Part shown: positions 49,643-59,606 of the stretch, piece by piece
How the letters are laid out: each line of letters starts with the position of its first letter
How positions within the stretch are numbered: the stretch's first letter is position 1
Source of the DNA: Brachionus plicatilis
Taxonomy: Eukaryota > Rotifera > Eurotatoria > Ploima > Brachionidae
NCBI GenBank assembly: GCA_010279815.1
Contig: QEOQ01000092.1
Location: forward strand, 423,112-487,111
Direction of reading: 5' to 3'
DNA length: 64,000 nt
The notes under the pieces: generated by a model
Seen by the model: only the letters and a program-made list of their open reading frames with translations
Databases searched by the model: none
Told to the model about the DNA's origin: nothing
Translations under genes and position numbers: made by a program

Positions 49643-52126
49643 TTAATTTTTTGTAAAATCGAAATAATCATCAACACAATTTTTAAATAATGACTTAAGT
49701 GAATTGAACGAATTGCTCAAATATTTTTGTTTCATTTGTTTAGTTTGATCAACTTCCATCATTTCTTCATCATTTATAGTAAATTCTGATTCAAATATTT
49801 TAGTCAAACAAAGAAAATTCTTAATTTTATAATCTTCCATTACCGGGTTTATAAAGCCTAATTTTAATCTATTAACACTTATGTCTTTGCCTAATTTATC
49901 TACATTTGTCATAGACATAAACACATTTAAGCCTATCAATAACAATAGGCTTTTATAATGATCGGTTTCATGCTCGTAGTTATTCTCTAAAAAATAAATT
50001 GAGCTATCTAGCGGCTTACTTTCATTTCGATCTAAACAATAGCTTTTATCTCCGAACAAGTAGTCTAATAAACTCAAAAATGAATTTAGTATATTTTTAA
50101 AGCATATACACGCATTATGAAATGACTGCTTTTCCTGATTCTCTAAGTTCGACATAGACTGATAAATTTTGCGTTTTTTACAAGACGTCTCCTGTTTTAT
50201 TTGTTCAGTGCTCTCGATTAGATCTAATTTTATTGCATTGTGTCCAATCGACTGAACTATTTGATAATTGTATATAAAATGCATCAATTTATAAAAACAT
50301 TCCAATTTTAGGTTTTCGAATATTATCGGTTCTTGGCTTGAATTATGAGCTTGAACAGTGTCAAGCACATGCTGTATATTTGGTTCTTCGTTTTGAGGCG
50401 ACACTGGCTCAACTTGGGATTGAAGTATATCATCCACTTCTGACAAAGAATTATTCATTAAATAATTTTCACTTATTTTATTCTCAAGTTTGAAGTCAAT
50501 TTTTGAATGCTTAGCTTCGTCGCCTATTGTTGTTATTATTTCCGGTTGATTTGATTCTCCTTTTGACAATTCATTGTGACTTTTAACTTTTTCGTTCTGA
50601 TCTAAAATGTAAGATGTGTCTGTGAAAAAGCTACTTATTTTGTCAAATATCAACTGAAAAATGCAACACTCTTCGTCATTATTGACACTTGATTGATCAA
50701 CTGTCGTACTTGTTCTGCTAATCGAATGAAAACTCTCGATCAAATTCAAATAGTGAGTTTGTGTTTTGGAATTACTTTTGATTTGAGTCAACGAGTAAAG
50801 TACAAAATTAAACATATCCAAAAGAACATTAAATAAGCTTAAATTAGCATAGTAAATAATGTCTTTACTAGAACATAAATTTAGATTTAATATATCCAAA
50901 AATTGTTTAATTAGCAAGATAAAATTATCTTTCAATTGACCTGCTTGTTTTAAGTTCTCTGAATGGATTTGAATGTCAAAGCGGACCAAAAAAAGACGAC
51001 AAAGGTTTTCGAATAAAAGACAAACGATGTCTATTTGTTGCCTTGAATCACAATTAATTTTACTTAAATTAAACAACTTGAATAATTCATCGTTTAGCTT
51101 GGAACAAATAAAATCTACTGTTTCAATGTTCATGCTTTCTATTTTGACACAAAATAAATTTTTTAAAAAAACACTCAAATCTCTAATGTTTTGTATGAAA
51201 TCTTTGCTAGCTTTACCAGAAGCAATTTCTTTAAGAAAATAAGACAATTGAGTAATTTTGTCGGTAAGTTTATAGATTAAATTAGAACTATTCGATAATT
51301 TTATTTCTCGATCTCTCACATTTAGCTCAAACACGCGCTTAGAATTTTTCCATCGATCCAAATGATTTATAGGTTTGGTTGGCCGATTGCATCGATTTGA
51401 TAGCAGAGCTCTTTTTATGTCTGGATTTTCATTTTCTATATCATTGGTAAACTGAGCTGAACGCTTTAGCGGAGCACTTTTTGATTGTTGAATTTTTTGA
51501 TTAACAAGTGGAGTCGAAGCTAAGACTACTGTATTTGGATTCTTTTTAACACTCGATTCCAAAACTTTGTATTTCATTGTCAGCTCGACTATTTCTTGTG
51601 ACTTAAACTGGTTCTCTAGTTCTTTGTACTCGATCTGTTTTTGAAAACTACGCTTGGTTTCATCCTGTTGTTGTTGTAATTTTTTTATAAGATCTATTTT
51701 TTCGGTTCTCATCTTTTGCATCTCTTGTTCAAATCGCCTTAATTTATCTCTGAGTATTTTTACCTCGCCATCTTTTTGCATGTTCGTGCTTCTTAACTGC
51801 TTAAGCTGATGTTTTAGATCATCTTCCATTTCTTTAATATGAGTGTTTGGGTTAGAAATTGGAAAGTTGGATTTTTCATCACAAGCGTTTTGGGTAAATT
51901 GAGAAAAAATGGTTATCGCATTGCTTGTTGCATGATGAACATTATTGGTAAACTTAAGTTGTGATTCTACAGCTTGAGATGCTCGAATAAGCTCTGTGTC
52001 CGATATGTCAAGAAAATCATCGTCTTTTTCATCAATTTTTGGATCAACGTTTGCAACCTCCTTGAAGTTAATGTTTTTTTTTTGAGATTCTTTTATGGTG
52101 AATCTGTATCGATTCTGGTTTAACAT
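49643..52126 (-). CDS. ATRIP: ATRIP-like ATR-interacting checkpoint protein
   Basis: ATRIP partners the ATR kinase and brings it to RPA-coated single-stranded DNA. This single-exon frame gives about 827 aa, close to the vertebrate length of about 790. Near the N terminus an acidic patch, DDDFLDISDTELIRASQAV, resembles the RPA70-binding region and the following DLEEL..LASQAL segment of ATRIP. Residues about 95-205 form a coiled coil containing KDGEVKILRDKL, closely like the family's NGEIKILRDSL, followed by further heptads. The rest is mostly helical, as expected for the ATR-binding repeats, with a Ser-rich linker near the middle. An upstream ATG at 52153 would add nine residues (MLNFYLIVI). 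I prefer the ATG at 52126 because the next residues are polar, as in ATRIP. The C-terminal part is divergent, so the call rests mainly on the N-terminal third. Confidence 0.72.
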   Translation of the reverse strand: MLNQNRYRFTIKESQKKNINFKEVANVDPKIDEKDDDFLDISDTELIRASQAVESQLKFTNNVHHATSNAITIFSQFTQNACDEKSNFPISNPNTHIKEMEDDLKHQLKQLRSTNMQKDGEVKILRDKLRRFEQEMQKMRTEKIDLIKKLQQQQDETKRSFQKQIEYKELENQFKSQEIVELTMKYKVLESSVKKNPNTVVLASTPLVNQKIQQSKSAPLKRSAQFTNDIENENPDIKRALLSNRCNRPTKPINHLDRWKNSKRVFELNVRDREIKLSNSSNLIYKLTDKITQLSYFLKEIASGKASKDFIQNIRDLSVFLKNLFCVKIESMNIETVDFICSKLNDELFKLFNLSKINCDSRQQIDIVCLLFENLCRLFLVRFDIQIHSENLKQAGQLKDNFILLIKQFLDILNLNLCSSKDIIYYANLSLFNVLLDMFNFVLYSLTQIKSNSKTQTHYLNLIESFHSISRTSTTVDQSSVNNDEECCIFQLIFDKISSFFTDTSYILDQNEKVKSHNELSKGESNQPEIITTIGDEAKHSKIDFKLENKISENYLMNNSLSEVDDILQSQVEPVSPQNEEPNIQHVLDTVQAHNSSQEPIIFENLKLECFYKLMHFIYNYQIVQSIGHNAIKLDLIESTEQIKQETSCKKRKIYQSMSNLENQEKQSFHNACICFKNILNSFLSLLDYLFGDKSYCLDRNESKPLDSSIYFLENNYEHETDHYKSLLLLIGLNVFMSMTNVDKLGKDISVNRLKLGFINPVMEDYKIKNFLCLTKIFESEFTINDEEMMEVDQTKQMKQKYLSNSFNSLKSLFKNCVDDYFDFTKN

Positions 52127-52153
52127 TATTACGATAAGATAAAAGTTCAACAA

Positions 52154-53366
52154 ACTGATTAAAAAACTATCAAACTTAATTTTACCTATTCATATAAATG
52201 CAAATTTTATCAAAATTATTGCTAAATAAATGTAAAACAGGCATTAATTATTCAAAAAAGTTTGAAATATCGTTTATTGTGTCTTTCAATTAAGCAAAAT
52301 TTACTTGACATTCATTAACTATTGGGAATTTAGATTTCTTTAATATATTTATTTATTTATATCTGCTCTTTATGAATATTAAAAATACAAGCAAATTAAA
52401 AAGTTAAATTTGACTTGAATAATATATGAAAAAATTAATGAAAACAAAAATAAATTGAATGATGAAAAAAGAAATACGTTTTGATTTATTAAACTAATCT
52501 ACTCAAATCTTTATTTTTTAATCTTTTACATCGCCTTAAAGGCGTTTATTGATAATAATAATAAAAAAAGGAAATTAAAACAAACTAAAAATAATAAAAT
52601 GAGATTTGTACTGTGTTCAAATAGAAAAAGTTTTTATATTTGAAAAAACTACACCAAACCGTTTCTTTTAAACAAAATATTAAATATATATTTTTTTGAA
52701 ATAGTCTTTGATGTACGAAATTAGTGATTTAAATAATTGAATTATATTTTATTTTATTTTTTAAAACCAAAAATTATAATAAAAAAAATTAAACAAATTT
52801 TCAACTCTTTTTTGTTAAAAATTCAAGAAAATCTGCTCGATAGTTTTCTAAACAATTTTTCCAAAAATATCGAGAAAATATACTAATATGAGTTAAAAAT
52901 ATTTCAATTTTTAAAAAAGTTAACCATAAAAACTATCAAATGGTTTAATTTTATAAAAAGAGATATTATTGTCATGATATTTGTCGATGTCTAATCATAT
53001 ATCAACTTGAACCTATTAAAATTTATTTTACTTTATTCGGTTATTTATAAATGTATCTTTTTTCTTTTTAAGAATCACGTTCTTGATCCAATATACAGTA
53101 TGTTGAAAAAGTTTAGAAATTGATTACCGTAAAATCGGGTATATAAACGCAGCGGCTATTCCACAAACAACTTAAAAACGCCATGCGTTTATTCCGTAGA
53201 GGACCATGTTAAAAAAAATTAAAAAAAATTGAATTTAATTTTTAGCGTTAAAGGTCCGATTACGGTTTAGTTGCGTGGTGAAGCCCATACTTTGCACTTT
53301 AACAGCAGGTAATCTTCACATATAAACGCGAAAAATTAAGACTAGATCCTGTACGCATAAATCCAA
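52154..53366. other. Intergenic DNA with a possible retroelement tail
   Basis: Mostly featureless AT-rich sequence. At 52532-52544 CGCCTTAAAGGCG forms a small hairpin followed by TTTATTGATAATAATAATAA, which looks like a non-LTR 3' hairpin plus ATA repeat tail. The stretch 53120-53345 is richer in GC and adjoins the LTR-element relic, so it may be part of that element. Confidence 0.4.
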
Positions 53367-54061
53367 TCAAAGACCAATAATCCAATCAAGACCTAGCAGC
53401 CCATCGCTGTCTCCACGATCGATTACTAAGAATTTGATGTCGCATTCATGACCTTCGATATTTAATTTTAATGCTACTGTTTTACCATTTACTTTAACGA
53501 TATTATTATCTGCCGTTTTAATTCTAATATCAGACTCCTTTACAGTTAATTTATTTCTTTCCACAAAATTTTTGCTTAATATTGAATTAATCATCCGCTA
53601 TCAAGTGCCATAGTTAGTGTGATACCATCTATAGTTGCTGATATATATAAAAGGTTCCCTGTATCACAAGTGTGCACATATTCTGGCTTTCCTTTCAGAT
53701 TATCTGAATCATTGTTTACTTCCTCAACCATATTAACCCTTGTTGTATTACGATACTGTTTAGAGTTATTGTTTTTGTTATTTAGCCTACATTGTGAAAT
53801 TTAATCACCTGGTTTTTTAAATCCGAAGCATATTAAGTTTTTCTTCAGCTCATTCTGGCTTCTAAATTTTTCTCTCCCATTGTGGTCATATTTCTGACCT
53901 CTAAATATTGATACGTATTCTTTTCCATTTATGGATGCTTTCATATAAGGATCCTTATTATTAAATTTTTTTTGTCTTGAATGGTTGACAATCGTGGGTT
54001 TGCTAAAATTGCTAAATCCTTTTGTAAAAACTCTTGCATGCCGGATTGCGATGCCGGACAC
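53367..54061 (-). pseudogene. LTR retrotransposon gag-pol relic with broken aspartic protease
   Basis: Read on the - strand, the first frame (54061-53801) ends in LICFGFKKPGD, like the start of a nucleocapsid zinc knuckle. It is followed by a Ser/Asn-rich linker and then by ITLTMALDSG, the Asp-Ser-Gly of a retropepsin-like protease. A frame change with a TGA occurs right after that DSG. The next frame (53594-53367) continues as the rest of the protease fold, ending GLLGLDWIIGL like the flap and C-terminal hydrophobic part. No reverse transcriptase is present, and the relic abuts a non-LTR element at about 54080. It is non-functional and probably of the Gypsy type, though the clade is inference. 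Confidence 0.65.
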
Positions 54062-54084
54062 TATATATATATCCAGATGACATA

Positions 54085-55862
54085 AATATTAGTCGATTCT
54101 AACGAACAAATCAGAACCGATAAACAGGAAATTGTCAATATTTTGAACGAGCAATTTTACAGCGTATACAAGCCTAGAAACACGAATAGTAAGTGCAGCA
54201 TAATGCAGTCTGTAACTCATTATAACTGCCAGGTTAGTGAAAGCTCATTTGATTCTTCTTGTATTTATAATGAACTAAAAAAACTTGACAAAAACAAATC
54301 TGTTGGTATTGATGGAATTAGTCCAGTTTTATTGAACGAATGTGCGTTAAGCTTTTCAACGCCTGTCTCAATTATCTTCAAAAAATCCTTCGAAACATCA
54401 GCTGTTCCATTCGCTTGGAGCCAAGCGAACATAACACCAATATTCAAAAAAGGCAGCAAAATAGAACCCTCAAATTACAGACCAATTTCAATCACATCAA
54501 TCTTGTGCAAAACAATGGAAAAATTGATAAAAAACGTCATGGTTGAGTTCATTGAAAAACACAATTTAATTTCGAAAAGTCAACACGGGTTCGTAAAATC
54601 CAAGTCTTGTGCCACAAATCTTTTGGAATCAATCGATTATATAACAGAGTGCTTAAATAGAGAATTCGCGGTTGATATCTTATTTATAGACTTTATGAAA
54701 GCGTTTGACATGGTCCCACATCCTGAGTTAATTGACAAATTGGAAGCCTTTGGATTTAAAAACAAAATTTTAGGTTAAAGCCTTTCTTTCCAAAAGAAAA
54801 CAGAGAGTAGTTCTTGAGGGTCTTTCGTCCGACTGGAAACCAGTTCTGAGTGGTGTACCGCAAGGGTCTGTTTTAGGGCCATTATTGTTTATAATCTTCA
54901 TCAATGACTTGCCAAACGGTTTATCCATTCTCTGTAAACTCTTTGCTGATGATAGCAAATTGTTCAGTATAATAAAAAACCCAAAAGACCGTGAAGAGTT
55001 CCAATCCAACATTAACATGTTACTAGAGTGGACAGTTAAATGGAACATGGACCTCAACCTTGGAAAATGTAAAATCATGCACATCGGCAACAAAAAAATT
55101 CACCAAGACCACATGTTCACATTCGAAATCGACGACATGGCGTATGTATTAGAAAACACAAAATCAGAACGGGATCTAGGAGTGATACTACAAGACGATC
55201 TGAAATGGAAAGAGCATATTTCTGCATCCATCCTCAAAGCAAATTTTGTACTCGGAAAGCTCAAAAAATCCTTCGATAATTGGGACACTAGAACATTCAA
55301 AATATTATTCACATCGTACGTGCGACCCATTCTAGAATACGGCTCGACAATTTGGAACCCTATTCGTAAAAAAGAAATTAAGCAAATCGAAAATGTCCAA
55401 AGGAGGGCCACAAAACTGGTACCAACTATCAGAAACAAAAGCTACGAAGATCGCCTTAAAATACTCGGATTGACAACTCTAGAAGATCGTAGAAAAAGAG
55501 GTGATTTAATCCAATACTTTAAAATTACCAAAAATATTAATATCGTGAACTGGTTCCATCTTTTTAACCACAGCCCAAACTCAAACTGTTCAGGACCAGC
55601 TGGCTCTACAAGAGGGCACAATAAACTCTACAGACAATTCGTAAAATCTTGTCCTGCAAGACACAATTTTTTCACAAATAGAGTGGTACCAACTTGGAAT
55701 GAACTACCGGAAAATGTTATAAAAGCTGAAACAGTCAACAGTTTTAAGAACAAATACGACAAATTTTCAAATGGTCAGAAACATCTGCCATAGCTAAGTA
55801 CGTTGGTGCTCAGCTCCGCGGTTCACCCGTTGCAGATAAAACAATAATAATAATAATAATAG
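54085..55862 (+). mobile_element. 5'-truncated CR1/Jockey-like LINE, frameshifted
   Basis: Two frames together carry most of a non-LTR ORF2. From about 54091 to 54778 there is GIDGISPVLL, NYRPISI, QHGFVKSKSC and FIDFMKAFD (first catalytic Asp). After a +1 frame change near 54775 a second frame, open from about 54785 to 55793, has SGVPQGSVLGPLLF and FADDSKLF (catalytic Asp pair). It then has GVILQDDLKWKEHI, SYVRPILEYGSTIWNP, IENVQRRATKLVP and a C-terminal NRVVPTWNELPE. The endonuclease domain is missing. The 3' end has a GC-richer hairpin-like stretch followed by an AAT repeat tail (about 55842-55862). The frame change makes this copy inactive, but it looks younger than the neighbouring relics. 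Confidence 0.92.
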
Positions 55863-56001
55863 TATTTCTTTAAAATAGAAAATATAGATTAAAATAAAAT
55901 ATAAAATTTAATTTTAAATGAAAGAAAGACTATTCTATAAAAAAGTCCATCTTTTTACAAAAAATTATAAAAATTTGAGTAGTCCAAATTTATTTCGATA
56001 C

Positions 56002-56640
56002 TTAAATTATTCTGGAGACAACAAATTCTATCGAATCAACTAGCCACGATTTATATCCATTGATTGAAGCCTTGGAATTATAATCAGTAACATCGATATG
56101 AGTCTTTTTCTCCACACTATTAAGTTGTTTACATAACGAGGTACTTTTCTGATCAAACTCTTTATAGTTACCACGTTGGAATTTCATCATTTTCCAGCAC
56201 ATCGAGATTTTCTTAACTGCTTCAAGAAGAAAATCTTGTGTTTCGTGTATAGTTCTTCTACCATCTCCAAGTTCAAAGTTTCCAACAAAGGTCTAATCCT
56301 TGCAAATTTCTTGATTCCTAGTGCTCTTTTAATTAATAAATTTTGTCTTGTGTCTAATTCTCTTAGACTATTTTAGGAATATAGACCAAATCTAGATGGT
56401 AACGAAAAATCGATTGAGAAAACTGTTCGTAGAGAAAACTGAGTAATTAAGGACATACAGATTTTGGTTTACAACCAAGTCCGTAAAAAGAATAAAAACT
56501 CTACTCAAATTTTTTCCACTTTTCTTCAATAAATTTCCAGATAAAATTATTATCACCAATCTGGAGACCTAAGTATTCAACATTTGGAGTTCGTGGTATC
56601 TCAAAGCCATTAAAAAAAATTTCTTTTGACGTAATAAAGA
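56002..56640 (-). pseudogene. Decayed LINE fragment, reverse strand
   Basis: On the - strand the block near 56600-56540 reads IPRTPNVEYLGLQIGDN, like the YLG motif in the LINE thumb region. The block near 56360-56190 reads RQNLLIKRALGIKKFARIRP followed by LLETLNLEMVEELYTKH, like the C-terminal helix region of CR1/Jockey ORF2. Stops and frame changes separate these blocks. It points opposite to the LINE at 54-55.9 kb, so it is a separate insertion. Confidence 0.55.
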
Positions 56641-56914
56641 AACTTGGTAAACTGTTTTTTCATCTAATTAATTCATAAAATTTCTTGAAATTTGTTATTT
56701 CTTTAAATTAATAATAATGTTTTTACCTAATTAAGCCTTTTAAGGGAATATTTAAATATTTGATAATATTTAATAATTCTATTGGATATAAATCTTATTT
56801 CTAATTCTGATTGAGTATGTCATGAAGAAAACAACTTCCAGTGGTGACTTACTAAACTACATCCACTAAAAGAACCAAGAACAAGTGAAAAATGCCAGAC
56901 CTTTGGAAATCAAA

Positions 56915-57310
56915 ATTAATAGAGCTGAAATTAAGGTTGGGCAAATTGGGCAGCCTAATTACAATCGATGGCACACAAATCAATTGCGTAAGGAAGTAAA
57001 TCATATACAGTGAAAAAACGAAGCTTAAACAGTACAACAGTGGAATAAAAGCAACACTGATGTATTGAAGCGAATGTTGAGCGACATCTGAGAGTGATAA
57101 GAAAAGTCTAAACATCATTCACACTGGAAACCTTAGTTCGACTAGCCTGACATACTTTCAAAATTGGACGTGTACTTAGAATGAAAGGAACATCAAACAG
57201 AGCCTTTTGATCCCTAGTGGACACGTTTAGGGCGAATGAGGCTAGGAAGGACACCAATATTTTAGAGGCCAACAATCTCGGAAGGCTTATGGCAAAGAAT
57301 TGACTTAAGT
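56915..57310 (+). pseudogene. Decayed LINE fragment with in-frame stops
   Basis: On the + strand the order of ORF2 thumb landmarks can be followed: LEIKINRAEIKV, then LITIDGTQINCVRK, then YNSGIKATLMY-S-EC-ATSESDKKSL, where the dashes are stop codons. The second stop falls where LINEs have a Trp. The sequence differs from the LINE at 54-55.9 kb, so this is another family or a much older copy. Confidence 0.5.
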
Positions 57311-58281
57311 GCAAATCGAAATTAATGACCAAATGCATTTAATATAGTAAATATTTTTTTTGAGTAAAAAATCGTACAATATTATAAAAACTATAAATAT
57401 TTTTTTTACAATTTATCTTATGATTTTGCTTGTTTTAAATTCCAGAAATAATTAAAATGATTCGTTAGAATAATTTTAATTATTTGTTAGATGATTTAAA
57501 AAGTTGAATTTTTTAAAAACCTTAGATCGAGGCAGCATTGTAATACCATCATTTCTAAGCTTTGGAAATAAAAAAATAATTATTTCAATTTGATCGAGAG
57601 TATTTTCTTTAATAAATATTAAATAGTATTTTCTGATTCGATGGTTATTGTTTAGGATTAAAATAAGCGAATTTTTTCCATTATTTGTCAAGTATATTGA
57701 GATTAAAAATCGAACATAATCAAAATCATAAATAAATTATATTTTTTTACTTGATAAGTCTAGGTAAGTAATTTAAGGAATCAAATTACATAACCAATAA
57801 TTAAATTATTGAATAAAACTTACATTCTCTAAATAAAGAATGCTGCTGAGCAAGTCTATTTTTGAAATGATTCTTTGTTATTGTAATCATTAAATTTCAT
57901 CTTATTTTTTTGGAGTGTTCATGCGGTTTGTTATAATAATATCAGTCACACTATCTATTAAAATTAAAGTCAACTAAAGAACAAATTGAAATCACGCCAT
58001 CCCAAATATTTTATGCTTTCTCCGAATATTCTATTATCCTAGGTTTTTTATTTTTAAATTTAGAAATTCAATTTTTTTTTACTTCGTATAAAAAATTTAC
58101 TTATGATTTGATTTGAATGTGTGATGATAGATTTTTTAAGAACTAAAACTCGCTTGAAGTAAATTATTTTCTATTCATCTTTATTTTTGACTATTTATGA
58201 GATTTAAAAAAAATGAACTGTCCACTTTATATTTAACAAGATTTAAAACAAAAAATGGCTTTTAATTTGAATGAAAATTGA
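57311..58281. other. Intergenic DNA, nothing recognised
   Basis: AT-rich sequence. A 71-codon frame on the - strand (57476-57691) contains TMLPRSKVFKKFNFL, which has slightly protein-like composition, but no family was recognised and there is no supporting exon. Confidence 0.4.
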
Positions 58282-58584
58282 TTGAAGAACAAAATATTTC
58301 AGACACCAATTGACAATCTTGAGAAAAATAAAAATTCCGGTCTTGAACTTGTGCTCGGCTTTAAATCATCTAATTTTAGGTTCATCGCCAATTCATTATT
58401 CTATACGATTGTTACCATTCATGGGGAAAATGGAACCTGGCATCAGCAGCGTTGTTATGTTTCTATGAATGAGTGTCAGAAAAGAATTTTTAAAACGACG
58501 TCGAAAGAAGAAAGAAGCTATCATAATATAATTTTGGCAAAAATGCAGAAAAGTTTCTGCAATTTAACTAGATATTTTAACTAA
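58282..58584 (+). CDS. Hypothetical 100-aa frame, possible exon or relic
   Basis: The composition is more protein-like than chance frames nearby (GLELVLGFKSSNFRFIANSL and GENGTWHQQRCYVSMNECQ). A strong acceptor-like TATTTCAG ends at 58302 inside the frame, so it may be an exon that starts at 58303 with upstream exons unseen. No family was recognised. It could equally be a fragment of a transposon. Confidence 0.25.
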   Translation: MKNKIFQTPIDNLEKNKNSGLELVLGFKSSNFRFIANSLFYTIVTIHGENGTWHQQRCYVSMNECQKRIFKTTSKEERSYHNIILAKMQKSFCNLTRYFN

Positions 58585-58736
58585 AGCTGTTGTTCTAAAA
58601 AAAGCTAGACTTGTTACAGAGAATGGAAAAATATAAACCTACTAATATTCTACAATTTTGGAAAATAAGCAATAGTTTGACAATCATCAATGACTGAATT
58701 GTTTTTCAAATTAAATTGCCTGAAATTTAAGATAAC

Positions 58737-58931
58737 ATGGATTTTAATGAATTTAAAGGATATTATTTAGCATTTGTAAAGATAATTTGTGCGATCGTTA
58801 TTTTGGTATATGTTTCTACTGAGGATAATTTGTTTTACTTTTGGGTTATATCCAGCAATTCTTGGATCTATCTTTTCCGAAATTTTTGTTTTGTGTGTTC
58901 CATGGGGTGTATGAAGATTTTTAAAAGTTAA
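58737..58931 (+). CDS. Hypothetical 64-aa hydrophobic frame
   Basis: The frame has two hydrophobic stretches (LAFVKIICAIVILVYV and FYFWVISSNSWIYLF) that could span a membrane. No family can be assigned. It is short, lacks recognisable neighbours and may be a relic or chance. Confidence 0.15.
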   Translation: MDFNEFKGYYLAFVKIICAIVILVYVSTEDNLFYFWVISSNSWIYLFRNFCFVCSMGCMKIFKS

Positions 58932-58949
58932 AAAATTGTACATGGTCAT

Positions 58950-59606
58950 ATAGTTATAAAGTTTTTCATTAATTTAATTTTAGCTGAATCAAATTAAATT
59001 AAATTAAATCATTTTCTTTTAGTTTCAATTTTTGTTTTGTTTGAAGTTGTAATTCTTAAAAAGGAGAGCTTTTTAACTTGTATTTTTCCTATTTACTTTA
59101 AATTAATAATAAACGTTTATTCAACACGATTTTGTTCTTTGTCTTCACTCTATCTCCTCTGAAGTTAATCGAAGGTATTCAGGCCAAATTCCCTAGACTA
59201 ACACGTCTAATGAATTAAATGATGTAATTCACAAATAATGAAAAAAATTATTTTTTTTATCGTGACCATCACTGGCTTCTATTAATGACAATTCATTTCA
59301 GTTATTTTTTGAAAATTTATTTTTATATTTTTGCTACTTACTTACCATTTAGAATACTTTTATTGTATTGACATATATTTCAAAAATTTAATTCACATTT
59401 AAAATGTTGATCAAATTTAATTTTTTAATTATTTTAAAATATATGTAACTTTACATAGAAATATTTATTCGATTTGATTTTTATTTAAAAATATAAAATA
59501 TTCATAATTTATAACAAAAGAATAGCTATAATGAAACAAAAAAAAAAGATAAATCAAATTTTTACACTGAAAATTTATTATTTTTTTTTAAAAACAGTAG
59601 AAAAAA
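58950..59606. other. Region 3' of the Pax gene
   Basis: AT-rich sequence with a short run of AAATT units near 58987-59005. It should contain the 3' untranslated region of the Pax gene on the - strand. No other gene was recognised. Confidence 0.4.

Noticed and set aside
58737..58931. XPR1/EXS-domain membrane protein
   Set aside because: The hydrophobic stretch loosely recalls that domain, but the diagnostic W-D...D-W-G region is not present in any frame.
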